Of a stretch of DNA of 64,000 nt, positions 15,853-24,555 are shown one piece after another (within the stretch, counting starts at the first letter, position 1; every line of letters starts with the position of its first letter). Under the pieces are notes generated by a model. That model was not told the DNA's origin. It searched no databases and saw nothing but the letters and a program-made list of their open reading frames with translations. The stretch lies in assembly GCA_963843685.1 (NCBI GenBank), contig CAWJLO010000020.1:62001-126000 (forward strand). The letters run 5' to 3'. A program made the position numbers and the translations under genes. The DNA comes from DASQHL01 sp963843685. Its GTDB lineage: Bacteria; Chloroflexota; Dehalococcoidia; DSTF01; JACRBR01.

Positions 15853-17784
15853 TCACCGGGCGGGGCGCTCGGCATTGTGTTGTTCGAGGACCTGCTGGTG
15901 TACCTTCCGTCCCACTTCCATGTCGCTCACGAAGGCCGCGGCAGGGTCGGCCTCGTCGCCACCGTCGTCAAGCGCCACACCCGATCGCCAGGCGTCGCGC
16001 GCGCGTTCGGCGATCTCGTCGCCGTCCCGCGCACCGATCTCCGCGATGACGGCAGCGCTGGCGCGCTTCGCCGTCCGCAGGTGCTGCTGCTCCATCCGAC
16101 GCACGGCGTCGTGGAGCGCTCTGATCACCGTGTCATCGTCGTAAGCGGGAAGAGCGAGCTCGAAGATGCGCTCGTACTGTGGACGCAAGTCCGGCGTGAG
16201 CGACTCCCCGAACGGCTCCCCGTCCGCCCAACCGACCCATGTCTCGAATAACGCGCGGTTGTCGCTGCGCCCGAAAAGATCAGGCGAAAGTGTGACCCCG
16301 GCGGCGCGTGCCACAGGATAGCGGAAAAGCAAAGCCAGACAAAACTCTTCGCGGCTGTCGCGCGACGCAAGTTGACGTGCCGCGCTGACTTGCGCCGTCG
16401 CCGCCTCCGCTCCCGACGCGCGCGCTCGGACGGGGTGCATCTCCATGCGCAGCGTCGCTTCGTCAACCTGCGCCAGACGCGCGAGCCGCTGCAGGTAGTT
16501 GGCCTGCACGATGCGATCCGCCGTGATCGAGAGCCACTGCACCAGGCTCTTCGCGAGCGCCGCGCGACCCTGCGGCGATGTCAAGTCGTGCCGCGCGGCC
16601 GCGGCGTCGAACACGTAGTCGAGCAGCGGCGCCGCGGACGCGACCAGCTCTTCCCAGCGTTCGCGTTCGCCACGGATCACATCGTCCGGGTCGAGTCCCG
16701 TCGGCATCGTCAGCACCCGGATCTCGATGTCGGGCGATTCTTCCTGCCGCACGACGCCGCGCGCGTTCGGCACGGGCCGGCGAGTCAGATTGTTGTTGAC
16801 GATCTCGTACACGCTGCGGAGCGTCGCCTCGCTGCCGGCGTTGTCCGCGTCGAGTGCCAGAATCAGGGTCGACGACTGTCGCTTCAGCAGTGCGACCTGC
16901 CGCTCCGTCAGTGCCGTGCCCATCGACGCGACCACGTTTGCGAAGCCGTGCTCGTGCGCCGCGATCGCGTCCATGTAGCCTTCCACGATCACCGCGCGCC
17001 CATCCGTGCGAATCGCCTCTTTCGCCATGTCGAGCGCGTAGAGGATCGCGCTCTTGTCGAAGATCGGCGACTGTGACGTGTTGACGTACTTCGGCTGCAC
17101 GTCGCCGGCGCCCAGCGCATCTCCGGGCAGCAGGCGGCCGCCGAACCCGGCTACCCGGCCGCGGTCGTCGCGGATCGGGAACATCAGCCGGTGCCGGAAG
17201 CGGTCGTACGCCCCGCGCTCACCTTCGACGGCGAGCCCCGACACGACGAGATCGTCCTTCGAGAAGCCGCGACTCTCCAGGTGCGAGGTCAGCGCGTCCC
17301 AGCTGTTCGGCGCATACCCGAACTGGAACGCTTCGACGGACTTCGACGCAATGTGACGCTCGGCGACGTAGTCACGCGCGGTCTGCGCCTTCGCGGCGTA
17401 CGGCCCGGCATCGTCGGCCAGCATCGCCGAAAAGTAGGCGGCGGCCGTCTCGTTGATCTCGTACAGCCGGGCGCGGCGCGCGTCCTCCTGCGGGTCGCGG
17501 CGCTGGTCGGTCGCCACGCCGGCGCGCTCCGCCAGCACAGCCAGGGCCTCGCGGAAGTCGCAGTCGTCCTTCTTCATGATGAAGGCGAAGATATCGCCCC
17601 CCGTGCCGCACGCGCCGAAGCAGTGCCAGCTCTGCCGCTGCGGGCTCACGTGAAACGACGGCGTGCGTTCTGAATGAAACGGGCAGAGCCCCATGTAGTC
17701 GCGCCCCGCACGCTTCAGCGTCACGTACCCCGACACTAGGTCGACGATGTCGATGCGCTGCTTGATCTCGTCAACGACGCTCAT
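15853..17784 (-). CDS. dnaG: DNA primase
   Basis: The 643-residue primase synthesises RNA primers at the replication fork. The CHC2 zinc finger is at about residues 34-65 (CPFHSERTPSFHV, then HCFGACGTGGD). The TOPRIM core contains VIVEGYMDAIAAHEHG and ILALDADNAGSEA, with the metal-binding Glu and Asp residues. The C-terminal helical region should bind DnaB helicase. Length and order are normal. It is the first gene of the dnaG-rpoD-fmdB unit; a DinB-like gene lies 15 bases upstream and may be read through. Confidence 0.97.
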   Translation of the reverse strand: MSVVDEIKQRIDIVDLVSGYVTLKRAGRDYMGLCPFHSERTPSFHVSPQRQSWHCFGACGTGGDIFAFIMKKDDCDFREALAVLAERAGVATDQRRDPQEDARRARLYEINETAAAYFSAMLADDAGPYAAKAQTARDYVAERHIASKSVEAFQFGYAPNSWDALTSHLESRGFSKDDLVVSGLAVEGERGAYDRFRHRLMFPIRDDRGRVAGFGGRLLPGDALGAGDVQPKYVNTSQSPIFDKSAILYALDMAKEAIRTDGRAVIVEGYMDAIAAHEHGFANVVASMGTALTERQVALLKRQSSTLILALDADNAGSEATLRSVYEIVNNNLTRRPVPNARGVVRQEESPDIEIRVLTMPTGLDPDDVIRGERERWEELVASAAPLLDYVFDAAAARHDLTSPQGRAALAKSLVQWLSITADRIVQANYLQRLARLAQVDEATLRMEMHPVRARASGAEAATAQVSAARQLASRDSREEFCLALLFRYPVARAAGVTLSPDLFGRSDNRALFETWVGWADGEPFGESLTPDLRPQYERIFELALPAYDDDTVIRALHDAVRRMEQQHLRTAKRASAAVIAEIGARDGDEIAERARDAWRSGVALDDGGDEADPAAAFVSDMEVGRKVHQQVLEQHNAERPAR

Positions 17785-17799
17785 TCGCTCAGCCCATCC

Positions 17800-18303
17800 C
17801 TACGAACGTCTGCTGAGGGGGATGATTACACGGCCGGAAGAGGGCGCCTGCCGCACCAGCCTCGCGACGGCCGACGCGTGTTCGTCCTCGTGCGCACTCA
17901 TCTTGACGGCGATATCGCGCACCGTCATATGGCCGAGGCGCTCGTGCTCCATGCCGCGATCCAGCGCGGCTTCGTCGCAACCAGCGAGCAACGTGTCAAG
18001 ATCCCGCCGTGCGGCCTGCATTCCGTGGATGATCTGCGGGATCGCCAGCCGCTGCGCCAACGCCGGGTCGTCGTCGTTGTGCGTGCGCGTGCTCGGTATC
18101 GCCGGGTTGTCTTCGAGAAGCGCGCGACCCGCGCGCTCGGTGAACACACGCTCGGTGCGCAGGAGATGAGCGAGATGCGTTGCCATCGACCACGACTCGC
18201 CGCCGGGGAGGTAGCGAAACTGCTCTTCGCTCAAGCCGCGGATCTGCGCGAACAGCCGATCACGGCTCTCTTGCAGATCGGACCTCAGCGTTGCATCCGT
18301 CAT
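17800..18303 (-). CDS. DinB-family protein
   Basis: This is a DinB-fold protein of 167 residues from ATG 18303; a GTG at 18324 would add seven. Motifs are GGESWSMATHLAHLLRTERVF and the late MSAHEDEHASAVARLV, which give the metal-binding His set. A TACAAT hexamer at about 18369-18374 (minus strand) could be its -10 element. Its stop is 15 bases from dnaG. The function is unknown; relatives include thiol-dependent transferases. Confidence 0.75.
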   Translation of the reverse strand: MTDATLRSDLQESRDRLFAQIRGLSEEQFRYLPGGESWSMATHLAHLLRTERVFTERAGRALLEDNPAIPSTRTHNDDDPALAQRLAIPQIIHGMQAARRDLDTLLAGCDEAALDRGMEHERLGHMTVRDIAVKMSAHEDEHASAVARLVRQAPSSGRVIIPLSRRS

Positions 18304-18415
18304 CGTGGCCGGCGATCCTCGCACTGCGGACGGGGCTATGCGGCTGTCGGTGTCTTGGGTTGGCCCATTGTATCCGCCGTGGCGAGCGGCGCCGCAAGGG
18401 CGCGCCGCGGGGAAT

Positions 18416-19372
18416 CTACGGCGCCGCGGTCTGATCAGGCGGAGGAATGTCGGAGGGCGTCGTATCCGTCGGTGGCGGATTGCCCACCGCGATGGACACC
18501 GTCGCCCGGTTGTTCGTGTCGTCCGTTTCGGCGATGTCCCCGTTCGGGTCGACGATCAACAGCAACGTCTGATTCTGCGTGACCTCATACCCCGTGCCGA
18601 TGTCAATGCTGCGACCCGGCTGGAGGGTGAAGGCGGGGAGCGTCGCACCACCCAGCAGCTTCGTCCCGTCGGCGTTGAACACAGCGACGACGATATCGCC
18701 CGTGGCATCGCCCTGGCCCTGGTTGATCACCGTGACGAAGAGCTTGCCGCCGGAGATCGTCGGCGTCGTGCCGATGACGAGGTCCGGGAGCTGGCTCGCG
18801 TCCGACACGGTCGCTGTCACGTCCGGGGTCGCCGACTCCTCAGGGGTCTGCGACGCCGCACGCGCCGTAAGCACGTCCGGCGGCGTCGTCGGCACTTCCA
18901 CGTAGACCGGAGGCTCGGCCGTGGCAACGACGAGCGTGGAAGGGTCACCGGTCACGGTAACCGACGTCGCCTCGATCCAGCCGTGTAGCTCGGAGAGCGG
19001 TGGAAAGATGATGCGATACCAGTTCGAATCGGTCGTGCGCCCGTCGATGACGACCTCGTCGCCCATCGCCAGCGTACCGACCGCGGTGCGCGAGCCCGGT
19101 GCGGAAAGCACGGTGAGAATGTCGTTCGCGGTGCCGGTGACGCCCTCCGCCGTCGCCGTCATGGACGTCGGGCCAATCGTGCTCGTGGAGATGGGAGCGA
19201 CGACGACAGCCGGCGTGCTCGGGTTGGAGCCCCCGCCTCGGGCGCTGTCGACGACGACGAGCGTCCCCGCGGTCAGCCCCAGCAGGGCGACAACCGCCAG
19301 TCCGGCCAGGAAGAACGGATGGCGGAACACGGCCGCCCTGGTCTCGGGTCCGGGAAACCAGCGTGGACTCAT
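18416..19372 (-). CDS. membrane-anchored SH3-like/CARDB surface protein
   Basis: The 318-residue protein has an N-terminal membrane anchor (about residues 18-42: FFLAGLAVVALLGLTAGTLV). A bacterial SH3-like domain follows (VTGTANDILTVLSAPGSRTAVGTL... NWYRIIFP... GWIEATSVTV, about 78-143). After a Thr/Pro-rich linker comes a CARDB-like beta domain (LPDLVIGTTPTISGGKLFVTVINQGQGDA, ending DTNNRATVSIAV, about 195-297), then a Pro/Thr-rich tail. The domains suggest a cell-envelope protein that binds wall polymers or other adhesins. A TACAAT at about 19413-19418 on the minus strand may be its -10 box. Confidence 0.75.
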   Translation of the reverse strand: MSPRWFPGPETRAAVFRHPFFLAGLAVVALLGLTAGTLVVVDSARGGGSNPSTPAVVVAPISTSTIGPTSMTATAEGVTGTANDILTVLSAPGSRTAVGTLAMGDEVVIDGRTTDSNWYRIIFPPLSELHGWIEATSVTVTGDPSTLVVATAEPPVYVEVPTTPPDVLTARAASQTPEESATPDVTATVSDASQLPDLVIGTTPTISGGKLFVTVINQGQGDATGDIVVAVFNADGTKLLGGATLPAFTLQPGRSIDIGTGYEVTQNQTLLLIVDPNGDIAETDDTNNRATVSIAVGNPPPTDTTPSDIPPPDQTAAP

Positions 19373-19550
19373 GCGGGGAAGGCGCCGGCCATGCTCAAAT
19401 ACAAATCGGGCGCATTGTACCGCAACGATCGCGCGCCGAGGCCACCACGCACTCCTCGCGGAGGACGCGACACTCGACGGGGCGTTCGAAAAAGACGCCG
19501 CGGCACCCTTCGGAATCCGGTGGGCTGTCCGATTTCTTGTGTGGGGAGAG

Positions 19551-19618
19551 CCGCCAACCTTGTCCCCGCCAACCTTTGGAAGCCAGCGTCACCCCGCCAC
19601 CATGCTGACGCTGGCTTC
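19551..19618. promoter_or_regulatory. direct repeats and 13-bp inverted repeat upstream of bioB
   Basis: The 328-base interval before bioB holds no gene. It contains two copies of CCGCCAACCTT (19551-19561 and 19566-19576, 15-base period). They are followed by a perfect 13-base inverted repeat, GAAGCCAGCGTCA (19579-19591) and TGACGCTGGCTTC (19606-19618), with a 14-base loop. It could be an operator plus attenuator for bioB. It could instead be a terminator read on either strand, although no T tract follows. It does not match the BirA or BioR operators known to me. Confidence 0.5.
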
Positions 19619-19700
19619 TGCACGTCCGGCATCGATTCACCGCCGAGCCGCCTTGCTCCCCGCACTCGCGTCGCGAACACTGAGTCGGCGGAGGCTTGCG

Positions 19701-20750
19701 ATGGATTGGTCCGCGATCGCGGCGCGCGCACTTGATGGTATTGCGCCTACCCGCGAGGAGTCGCTCGCGGTGATCCGCGCGTCGGACGAGGAGACGCCGG
19801 CAATCGTTGCCGCCGCTCACACGCTCCGCCGCAGGTATTTCGGCAACTCCGTCAAGCTGAACTTCCTCGTCAACGTCAAGAGCGGCATCTGCCCCGAAGA
19901 CTGCCACTACTGCTCGCAGTCGCGCCTCTCCAGGGCGCCGATCGACAAGTACAGCCTGCTCTCCGGCGATGAGATCCTCACCTCGGCCTTGCGCGGCCGC
20001 CGCTTCGGCGCTCGCCGCATCTGTATGGTCGCCTCCGGCCGCGGGCCGAGCGACGCCGACGTGGCCCACATCGCCAACGTCGCGCGCGACGTCCACGCTG
20101 AGCTCCCCGACGCCGAGATCTGCGCCTGTCTGGGGATCCTCGAACCCGGGCAGGCGGCGTCGCTCAAGGAAGGCGGCGTCTTCGCCTACAACCACAACCT
20201 CAACACCAGCGAGGGCTTCTACGGCGAGATCTGCGGCACGCACGATTACGCCGACCGCGTCGCCACCGTCGGCGTCGTCCGCGAAGCGGGCCTGTCGCCC
20301 TGCTCGGGCGCGCTCTTCGGCATGGGCGAGACCGACGACGACATCGTCGACGTCGCACAGTCGTTGCGCGACGTGGGCTCCGACTCGGTGCCCGTCAACT
20401 TCCTCATCCCGATCGAGGGCACGCCGCTTGCCGGTCGCTGGTCGTTGACGCCGATGCGCTGCCTGCGCATCCTCTCGCTGATGAGGCTGACAATGCCGCA
20501 GAGCGAGCTGCGCATCGCCGGCGGCCGCGAACACCACTTGCGCTCGCTTCAGCCGATGGGGCTGCTCGTGGCGAACTCGATCTTCATCGGGGACTATCTG
20601 ACCGCCAAGGGACAGCGCCCGGAAGACGACGTGGCGATGATCCGCGATCTCGGTTTCGAGATCCTGGGCGATTCGTCGCCCACGGCGGATGCTGCGCCCC
20701 TGCCCGTCGCTCTGAAGTCGTCGGCGGAGCGCCTGGGCCCCGGCGTGTGA
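19701..20750 (+). CDS. bioB: biotin synthase
   Basis: This 349-residue radical-SAM enzyme inserts sulfur into dethiobiotin. The radical-SAM cysteines are Cys64, Cys68 and Cys71 (GICPEDCHYC). The family blocks YNHNLNTSEGFY, GMGETDDD, VNFLIPIEGTPL and AGGREHHLRSLQPMGLLVANSIFIGDYLT are all present. The last region carries the Arg that helps hold the [2Fe-2S] cluster. ATG 19701 is chosen for the GGAGG just upstream and because it starts a normal-length protein. The next gene is bioY, so the pair handles biotin supply. bioA, bioD and bioF are not in the window. Confidence 0.96.
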   Translation: MDWSAIAARALDGIAPTREESLAVIRASDEETPAIVAAAHTLRRRYFGNSVKLNFLVNVKSGICPEDCHYCSQSRLSRAPIDKYSLLSGDEILTSALRGRRFGARRICMVASGRGPSDADVAHIANVARDVHAELPDAEICACLGILEPGQAASLKEGGVFAYNHNLNTSEGFYGEICGTHDYADRVATVGVVREAGLSPCSGALFGMGETDDDIVDVAQSLRDVGSDSVPVNFLIPIEGTPLAGRWSLTPMRCLRILSLMRLTMPQSELRIAGGREHHLRSLQPMGLLVANSIFIGDYLTAKGQRPEDDVAMIRDLGFEILGDSSPTADAAPLPVALKSSAERLGPGV

Positions 20751-20775
20751 CGCGCCGCCCGTCAGCTCGGTCCGC

Positions 20776-20804
20776 TTGACCCTGAGTCCTCCGTTCAGAA
20801 TCAT
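20776..20804 (+). promoter_or_regulatory. candidate bioY promoter
   Basis: TTGACC (20776-20781), a 17-base spacer and AATCAT (20799-20804) lie about 50 bases before bioY. The -35 match is good and the -10 match is weak. Confidence 0.35.
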
Positions 20805-20851
20805 GCGCCGGGGCAACCGCACCCGCGGTGTCCACCGGTGACGGAGGTCGA

Positions 20852-21460
20852 ATGAGCAGCCTTGGCGCCCTGCGCGGCAACACACTGTCGTCGCACATCA
20901 TCCCTGATTCCTGGATCTCGAACGTCGTGCTGGTCGCGGCGGGAAGCGCCCTCATGGCGCTGTCCGCGCAGCTCAGCCACCAGTTCTCCTTCAGCACCGT
21001 CCCCGTGACCGGGCAGACGTTCGCCGTGCTCCTCATCGGCGCTCTGTACGGCAGCCGCCTCGGCGCGGCGACGATGATCGCCTACATGGCAGAGGGCGCG
21101 TCCGGCATGCCCGTGTTCGCGGGCGCTGCGGGTGGCGTCGGCGCCATCGCCACGGCGTCAGGCGGCTACCTGTTCGGCTTCGTCATCGCCGCCTACGTCG
21201 TCGGCTGGTTCGCCGAGCGCGGCTGGGACCGCTCGCGCTGGATCGTCCTGCCGATGCTTCTGGGGAACGCCGCCATCTACCTGCCGGGCGTGATCTGGCT
21301 CCACGAGCAATTCCGCGTCGTCCACATCCCGATCAACTGGAGCACCGCACTCGACTACGGGCTCTGGCCGTTTATCGCCGGCGACCTGGCCAAACTCGTC
21401 GCCGCCTCGCTGGCGGTTCCCGCCGGCTGGTCGCTGGTCGAACGCCTGCGCAGCGCCTGA
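20852..21460 (+). CDS. bioY: biotin transporter BioY (ECF S component)
   Basis: The 202-residue protein has six hydrophobic helices and the BioY pattern: FSTVPVTGQTFAVLLIGALYGSRLG, MAEGASGMPVFAGAAGG, and GGYLFGFVIAAYVVGWFAERGWDRS. It takes up biotin alone or with ECF energy-coupling subunits, which are not seen here. ATG 20852 follows GGAGG by four bases; the eight extra codons upstream are unconserved. With bioB it indicates combined synthesis and salvage of biotin. Confidence 0.93.
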   Translation: MSSLGALRGNTLSSHIIPDSWISNVVLVAAGSALMALSAQLSHQFSFSTVPVTGQTFAVLLIGALYGSRLGAATMIAYMAEGASGMPVFAGAAGGVGAIATASGGYLFGFVIAAYVVGWFAERGWDRSRWIVLPMLLGNAAIYLPGVIWLHEQFRVVHIPINWSTALDYGLWPFIAGDLAKLVAASLAVPAGWSLVERLRSA

Positions 21461-21474
21461 ATCTCTGCGAATAC

Positions 21475-21511
21475 GTGCCGATCGGCTTCACGCTGTGAGC
21501 CGATCCGGCAC
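21475..21511 (+). terminator. long imperfect hairpin after bioY
   Basis: GTGCCGATCGGCTTCAC and its near-complement GTGAGCCGATCCGGCAC form a stem of about 16 base pairs with two single-base bulges and a three-base loop. Confidence 0.5.
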
Positions 21512-21565
21512 GGCGCACCTCAGGCCACCGCTCGATACACTTCCGTTCGGAGGAAGGAGGACGTA

Positions 21566-22456
21566 ATGCGAGAAAAGGGCCCGATCCTGGTCCCGCTCGA
21601 TGGTTCGGAGCTCGCCGAAGGCTCGCTGTCCTACGCGCACGTGCTGGCCAAGGCGCTCGGCGAACGCCTGGTTCTGCTAACGGCGTGGGAGGGCACGGAG
21701 AGTGAGCTCGGCGCCACCTTCCCCGGCCTCGCGCTCGAAGTCGAACAGAAGGCGAACGCGTACTACTCCACGTACCTCGACGGCGTTCGCAACCGCTTCC
21801 ATGACGTCGTCGCGGAGACGAGAGTAGAGTCCGGCAACGCCGCAGACGTGATTACGAAGACCGCCGAAGCGGTCCAGGCGCGTCTCATTGTGATCGCCAC
21901 GCACGGTCGATCCGGCATCGGCCGCTGGCTTTACGGCAGCACCGCCGGCCGGCTGCTCCAGTCGTCGGCGACTCCGATCCTGGCCGTCGGCCCGCACGCG
22001 CTCCAACGCTCGAACGCGGAGGTCAGCCTCCAGCACATCCTCGTCCCGCTCGACGGCTCAGCGCTGGCCGAGAGGGCGCTGCCGCTGGCCGTCACGCTCG
22101 CCGCCGCGCTCAAGGGCCGCGTGACCCTCGCCCGCGCCGTCGGCTGGGCGGTACAGGCGTACCCGTACGCTCTCCCGGACGCGTACATTCCGCAGGTCGA
22201 CGAAGAGCTCGAGACCGGCGCGAAGAAGTACCTCCGGGCGCAGGAAGCGAAGATCAAGGACGTGCCGGCCGACGCCTTCGTCGTGCGAGGCGGCGCCGCG
22301 GACGGCCTGATCGATGTCGCGGAGCAGCAGCACGCCGACCTGATCGTGATGACCACGCACGCCCGTGCCGGCCTGGCACGGGCCACGCTCGGCAGCACGG
22401 CCGACCGTCTCCTGCAGGCGCCTGTTCCCGTGCTGCTCGTTCGTCCGGAGGACTGA
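21566..22456 (+). CDS. tandem universal stress protein (two UspA domains)
   Basis: The 296-residue protein consists of two Usp domains (about 1-145 and 152-296). Each starts ILVPLDGSxLAE and ends with the nucleotide-loop pattern: GRSGIGRWLYGSTAGRLL in domain 1 and ARAGLARATLGSTADRLL in domain 2. The G-x2-G-x9-G-S/T signature indicates ATP binding in the first domain. Such tandem proteins act in starvation, redox or hypoxia responses. A strong GGAGGAAGGAGG precedes the ATG, and TACACT (about 21535-21540) may be its -10 box. Confidence 0.93.
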   Translation: MREKGPILVPLDGSELAEGSLSYAHVLAKALGERLVLLTAWEGTESELGATFPGLALEVEQKANAYYSTYLDGVRNRFHDVVAETRVESGNAADVITKTAEAVQARLIVIATHGRSGIGRWLYGSTAGRLLQSSATPILAVGPHALQRSNAEVSLQHILVPLDGSALAERALPLAVTLAAALKGRVTLARAVGWAVQAYPYALPDAYIPQVDEELETGAKKYLRAQEAKIKDVPADAFVVRGGAADGLIDVAEQQHADLIVMTTHARAGLARATLGSTADRLLQAPVPVLLVRPED

Positions 22457-22521
22457 GCGTCGGTTCGTCGCCGCCATCGCCTTAACCCGGGGGCAGCCGC
22501 GATTCGCTATCCTTACGACCG

Positions 22522-22962
22522 ATGCGTTTCACCATGCTCGCGCCGGTCGCCGTCCTCGCAGTTGCGATCGTCGCCTGCGGCGGGTCATCGAACTCGAACC
22601 CGACCCCGACTCCTACGTCGCAGCCCGCGACTGCCGTTGCCTCTCCCGCCCCGACCCTGTCCGCTCCGACCACGCCTCCCCATACGGCGGACACCGTCGA
22701 AGTCACGGGGATCGTCGGGACGGCGAGCGTCAACACCGGACTGATCGAGATCGATAGAATCTCCGGAGCCCCCGTCCGGCGTATATCCGTGGACCAGAGT
22801 ACGGTGCTCCGGCGCGCCGCCGGCGGCACGACGACGCTCGCACAGATTCACGCGTCGCAGCGGATCATCGCAGAGGGCGTGATCAACGACCGCGGCGACA
22901 CGCTCATCGCGAGCGAGGTCACGGTCCAGGACGTCGTCCAGGGTGGGCAACCCGGCGGCTGA
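22522..22962 (+). CDS. small lipoprotein with DUF5666-like domain
   Basis: The 146-residue protein has a lipoprotein signal (VLAVAIVAC, Cys19) and a Thr/Pro/Ala-rich linker. The C-terminal beta domain is of the DUF5666 kind: EVTGIVGTASVNTGLIEIDR, VDQSTVLRR, and QRIIAEGVINDRGDTLIASEVTVQ. Its role is unknown; it probably sits on the outer face of the membrane. TATCCT ends eight bases before the ATG and there is no ribosome-binding site, so it may be another near-leaderless start. The following sigma-factor gene may be co-transcribed. Confidence 0.65.
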   Translation: MRFTMLAPVAVLAVAIVACGGSSNSNPTPTPTSQPATAVASPAPTLSAPTTPPHTADTVEVTGIVGTASVNTGLIEIDRISGAPVRRISVDQSTVLRRAAGGTTTLAQIHASQRIIAEGVINDRGDTLIASEVTVQDVVQGGQPGG

Positions 22963-23053
22963 GCCCAGATCTTTCAATGCTGGTCCGCTGGTCAAGCCGG
23001 GCGCCGGCAGCCGAATCCCCGGCACCCTCCGGAGCGTAAGGGAGACAGACCGC

Positions 23054-23647
23054 GTGGAGTACACGGGCCTTCCGGACGAGGAGTTGATGCACCGGCTGGC
23101 GAGCCGGGATCTCAGCGCGTTCGAGGCGATCTATGACCGGTACGCCGACCTTGTGTTCTCGGTCGCACTGCGCGTCGTGGCTGATCCGCACGTCGCCGAG
23201 GACGTGACGCAGGACGTCTTCCTGCGCGTGTGGCGCCGGCCGGACAACTTCGACGTGCAGCGCGGGAAGTTCGTGACGTGGCTGCTCAGCGTGGCGCGAA
23301 ATCGGTCGATCGATGAGCGCCGCAGCTATAGCCGGCGCCTGCGCCACGAGGCATTGCCCGCGGCCGAGGAAGAGGAGGACGTGCTGCCCAGCGCCGACGT
23401 CCGGGACGACCCCTCCTACATGACGGTGCTCGCCGACGAGCGCCGCGCGGTGCAAAAAGCAATGGAGGTGCTGCCGCCCGAGCAGCGCCTGGCGATCCAG
23501 CTGGCCTACTTCGGCGGGCTGACGCAACTGGAGATCGCGAACAAGCTGGGCCAGCCCCTGGGGACCGTCAAGACGCGGATCCGGCTGGGGATGCAGAAGA
23601 TGCGCGGCGCGCTCCAGGAGCGCCGCACGAAGGACGCGCAGAACTGA
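23054..23647 (+). CDS. ECF sigma factor (SigK/RpoE-like)
   Basis: The 197-residue protein (from GTG 23054) has sigma region 2 (FEAIYDRYADLVFSVALRVV, AEDVTQDVFLRVWRRP) and region 4 (LPPEQRLAIQLAYFGGLTQLEIANKLGQPLGTVKTRIRLGMQKM). The frame is open up to ATG 22943, but that would overlap the lipoprotein gene, and the added residues look unconserved. GGGAG lies about 11 bases before the GTG. The stop overlaps the ATG of the anti-sigma factor by one base, a typical sigma/anti-sigma pair. Confidence 0.88.
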   Translation: MEYTGLPDEELMHRLASRDLSAFEAIYDRYADLVFSVALRVVADPHVAEDVTQDVFLRVWRRPDNFDVQRGKFVTWLLSVARNRSIDERRSYSRRLRHEALPAAEEEEDVLPSADVRDDPSYMTVLADERRAVQKAMEVLPPEQRLAIQLAYFGGLTQLEIANKLGQPLGTVKTRIRLGMQKMRGALQERRTKDAQN

Positions 23648-24501
23648 TGCGAATGGACTGCGGCGCCGTACACGAAAACCTCGACGCCTACGCTATCGGC
23701 GCCCTTGACGCCGACGAAGCACAGGCGCTGGCGGCGCACCTCCGTGAGTGCCCCGACTGCGCCCGCCTCGTCGAAGAAGCGCGCGTCGACGCCACGACTG
23801 CACTCGCACTGAGCGCGCCCTTCGTCCCCGGCAGCCCCGCGCTGAAGGCCCGCGTCATGGCCTCAGCCGCCGTCCTCACCGACATCGGCCAGCCGCGGCG
23901 CCGCTCCGCCCGATGGTGGCAAGCCGCGGCCGCCGTGCTCGTCGCCGGCTCGGCGGCCGCCTTCGTCTGGGGATTCGCCATGCAGCGGCGCGTGGACACG
24001 CTGGAGGGACACAACGCCTCGTTGCGGGCCGACGCTACGGCGCAGTCCGCCGAGCTGGCGACGGTGCGATCCGGCCTCCACAACGCGACCGAGTTCAGCG
24101 CCGGCCTCGCCGACACCGTCGGCGTCCAGGACGCCATCGTCGATCTCGTCACGGAGCCCGACGTGCGCCGCACGGTGATGAGCGGCACGGCGATGGCGCC
24201 GGGAGCCAGCGGCCACTACATGTGGAGCCCTTCGCGCGACGCCGGAGCCCTCGTCGCGACCAACTTGCCCCCGCTCCAGCCGGGCCAGACCTACGAAATG
24301 TGGGTGGTCTACGCGGACGAGAGCTGGGTCAGCGGCGGCCAGTTCACGCCCGACTCCTCAGGCGTCGCCCGGCTCGTCGTGAAGCCGGCCGCCAACGAAG
24401 AGTCCGCCGGCGCCGCGCCCGCGTGGTTCTGCGTCACCATCGAGCCCGCGGGCGGCTCAAGCGAGAGCGGCCCCATGGTCCTCCGCAGCGCGCCTGAATA
24501 G
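23647..24501 (+). CDS. anti-sigma-K factor (RskA-like) with zinc-finger domain
   Basis: The 284-residue membrane protein has an N-terminal anti-sigma zinc-binding domain (VHENLDAYAIGALDADEAQALAAHLRECPDCARLV, with the H-x3-C-x2-C pattern). A single membrane span follows (AAAVLVAGSAAAFVWGFAM, about residues 97-115) and then a short coiled segment. The extracytoplasmic RskA domain (GHYMWSPSRDAG, LPPLQPGQTYEMWVVYADESWVSGG, ending in a beta-rich APAWFCVTIEPAGG) completes it. It should hold the upstream ECF sigma factor at the membrane until an envelope or redox signal releases it. Confidence 0.88.
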   Translation: MRMDCGAVHENLDAYAIGALDADEAQALAAHLRECPDCARLVEEARVDATTALALSAPFVPGSPALKARVMASAAVLTDIGQPRRRSARWWQAAAAVLVAGSAAAFVWGFAMQRRVDTLEGHNASLRADATAQSAELATVRSGLHNATEFSAGLADTVGVQDAIVDLVTEPDVRRTVMSGTAMAPGASGHYMWSPSRDAGALVATNLPPLQPGQTYEMWVVYADESWVSGGQFTPDSSGVARLVVKPAANEESAGAAPAWFCVTIEPAGGSSESGPMVLRSAPE

Positions 24502-24555
24502 GCACACCTCGTCCTCCGCCCCTTTTGAGCCACGGGCCTCCGAACACTCTCGCTC

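Noticed and set aside
19551..19618. BirA operator before bioB
   Set aside because: The two half sites of the BirA consensus (TTGTAAACC and its complement about 15 bases apart) are not present.
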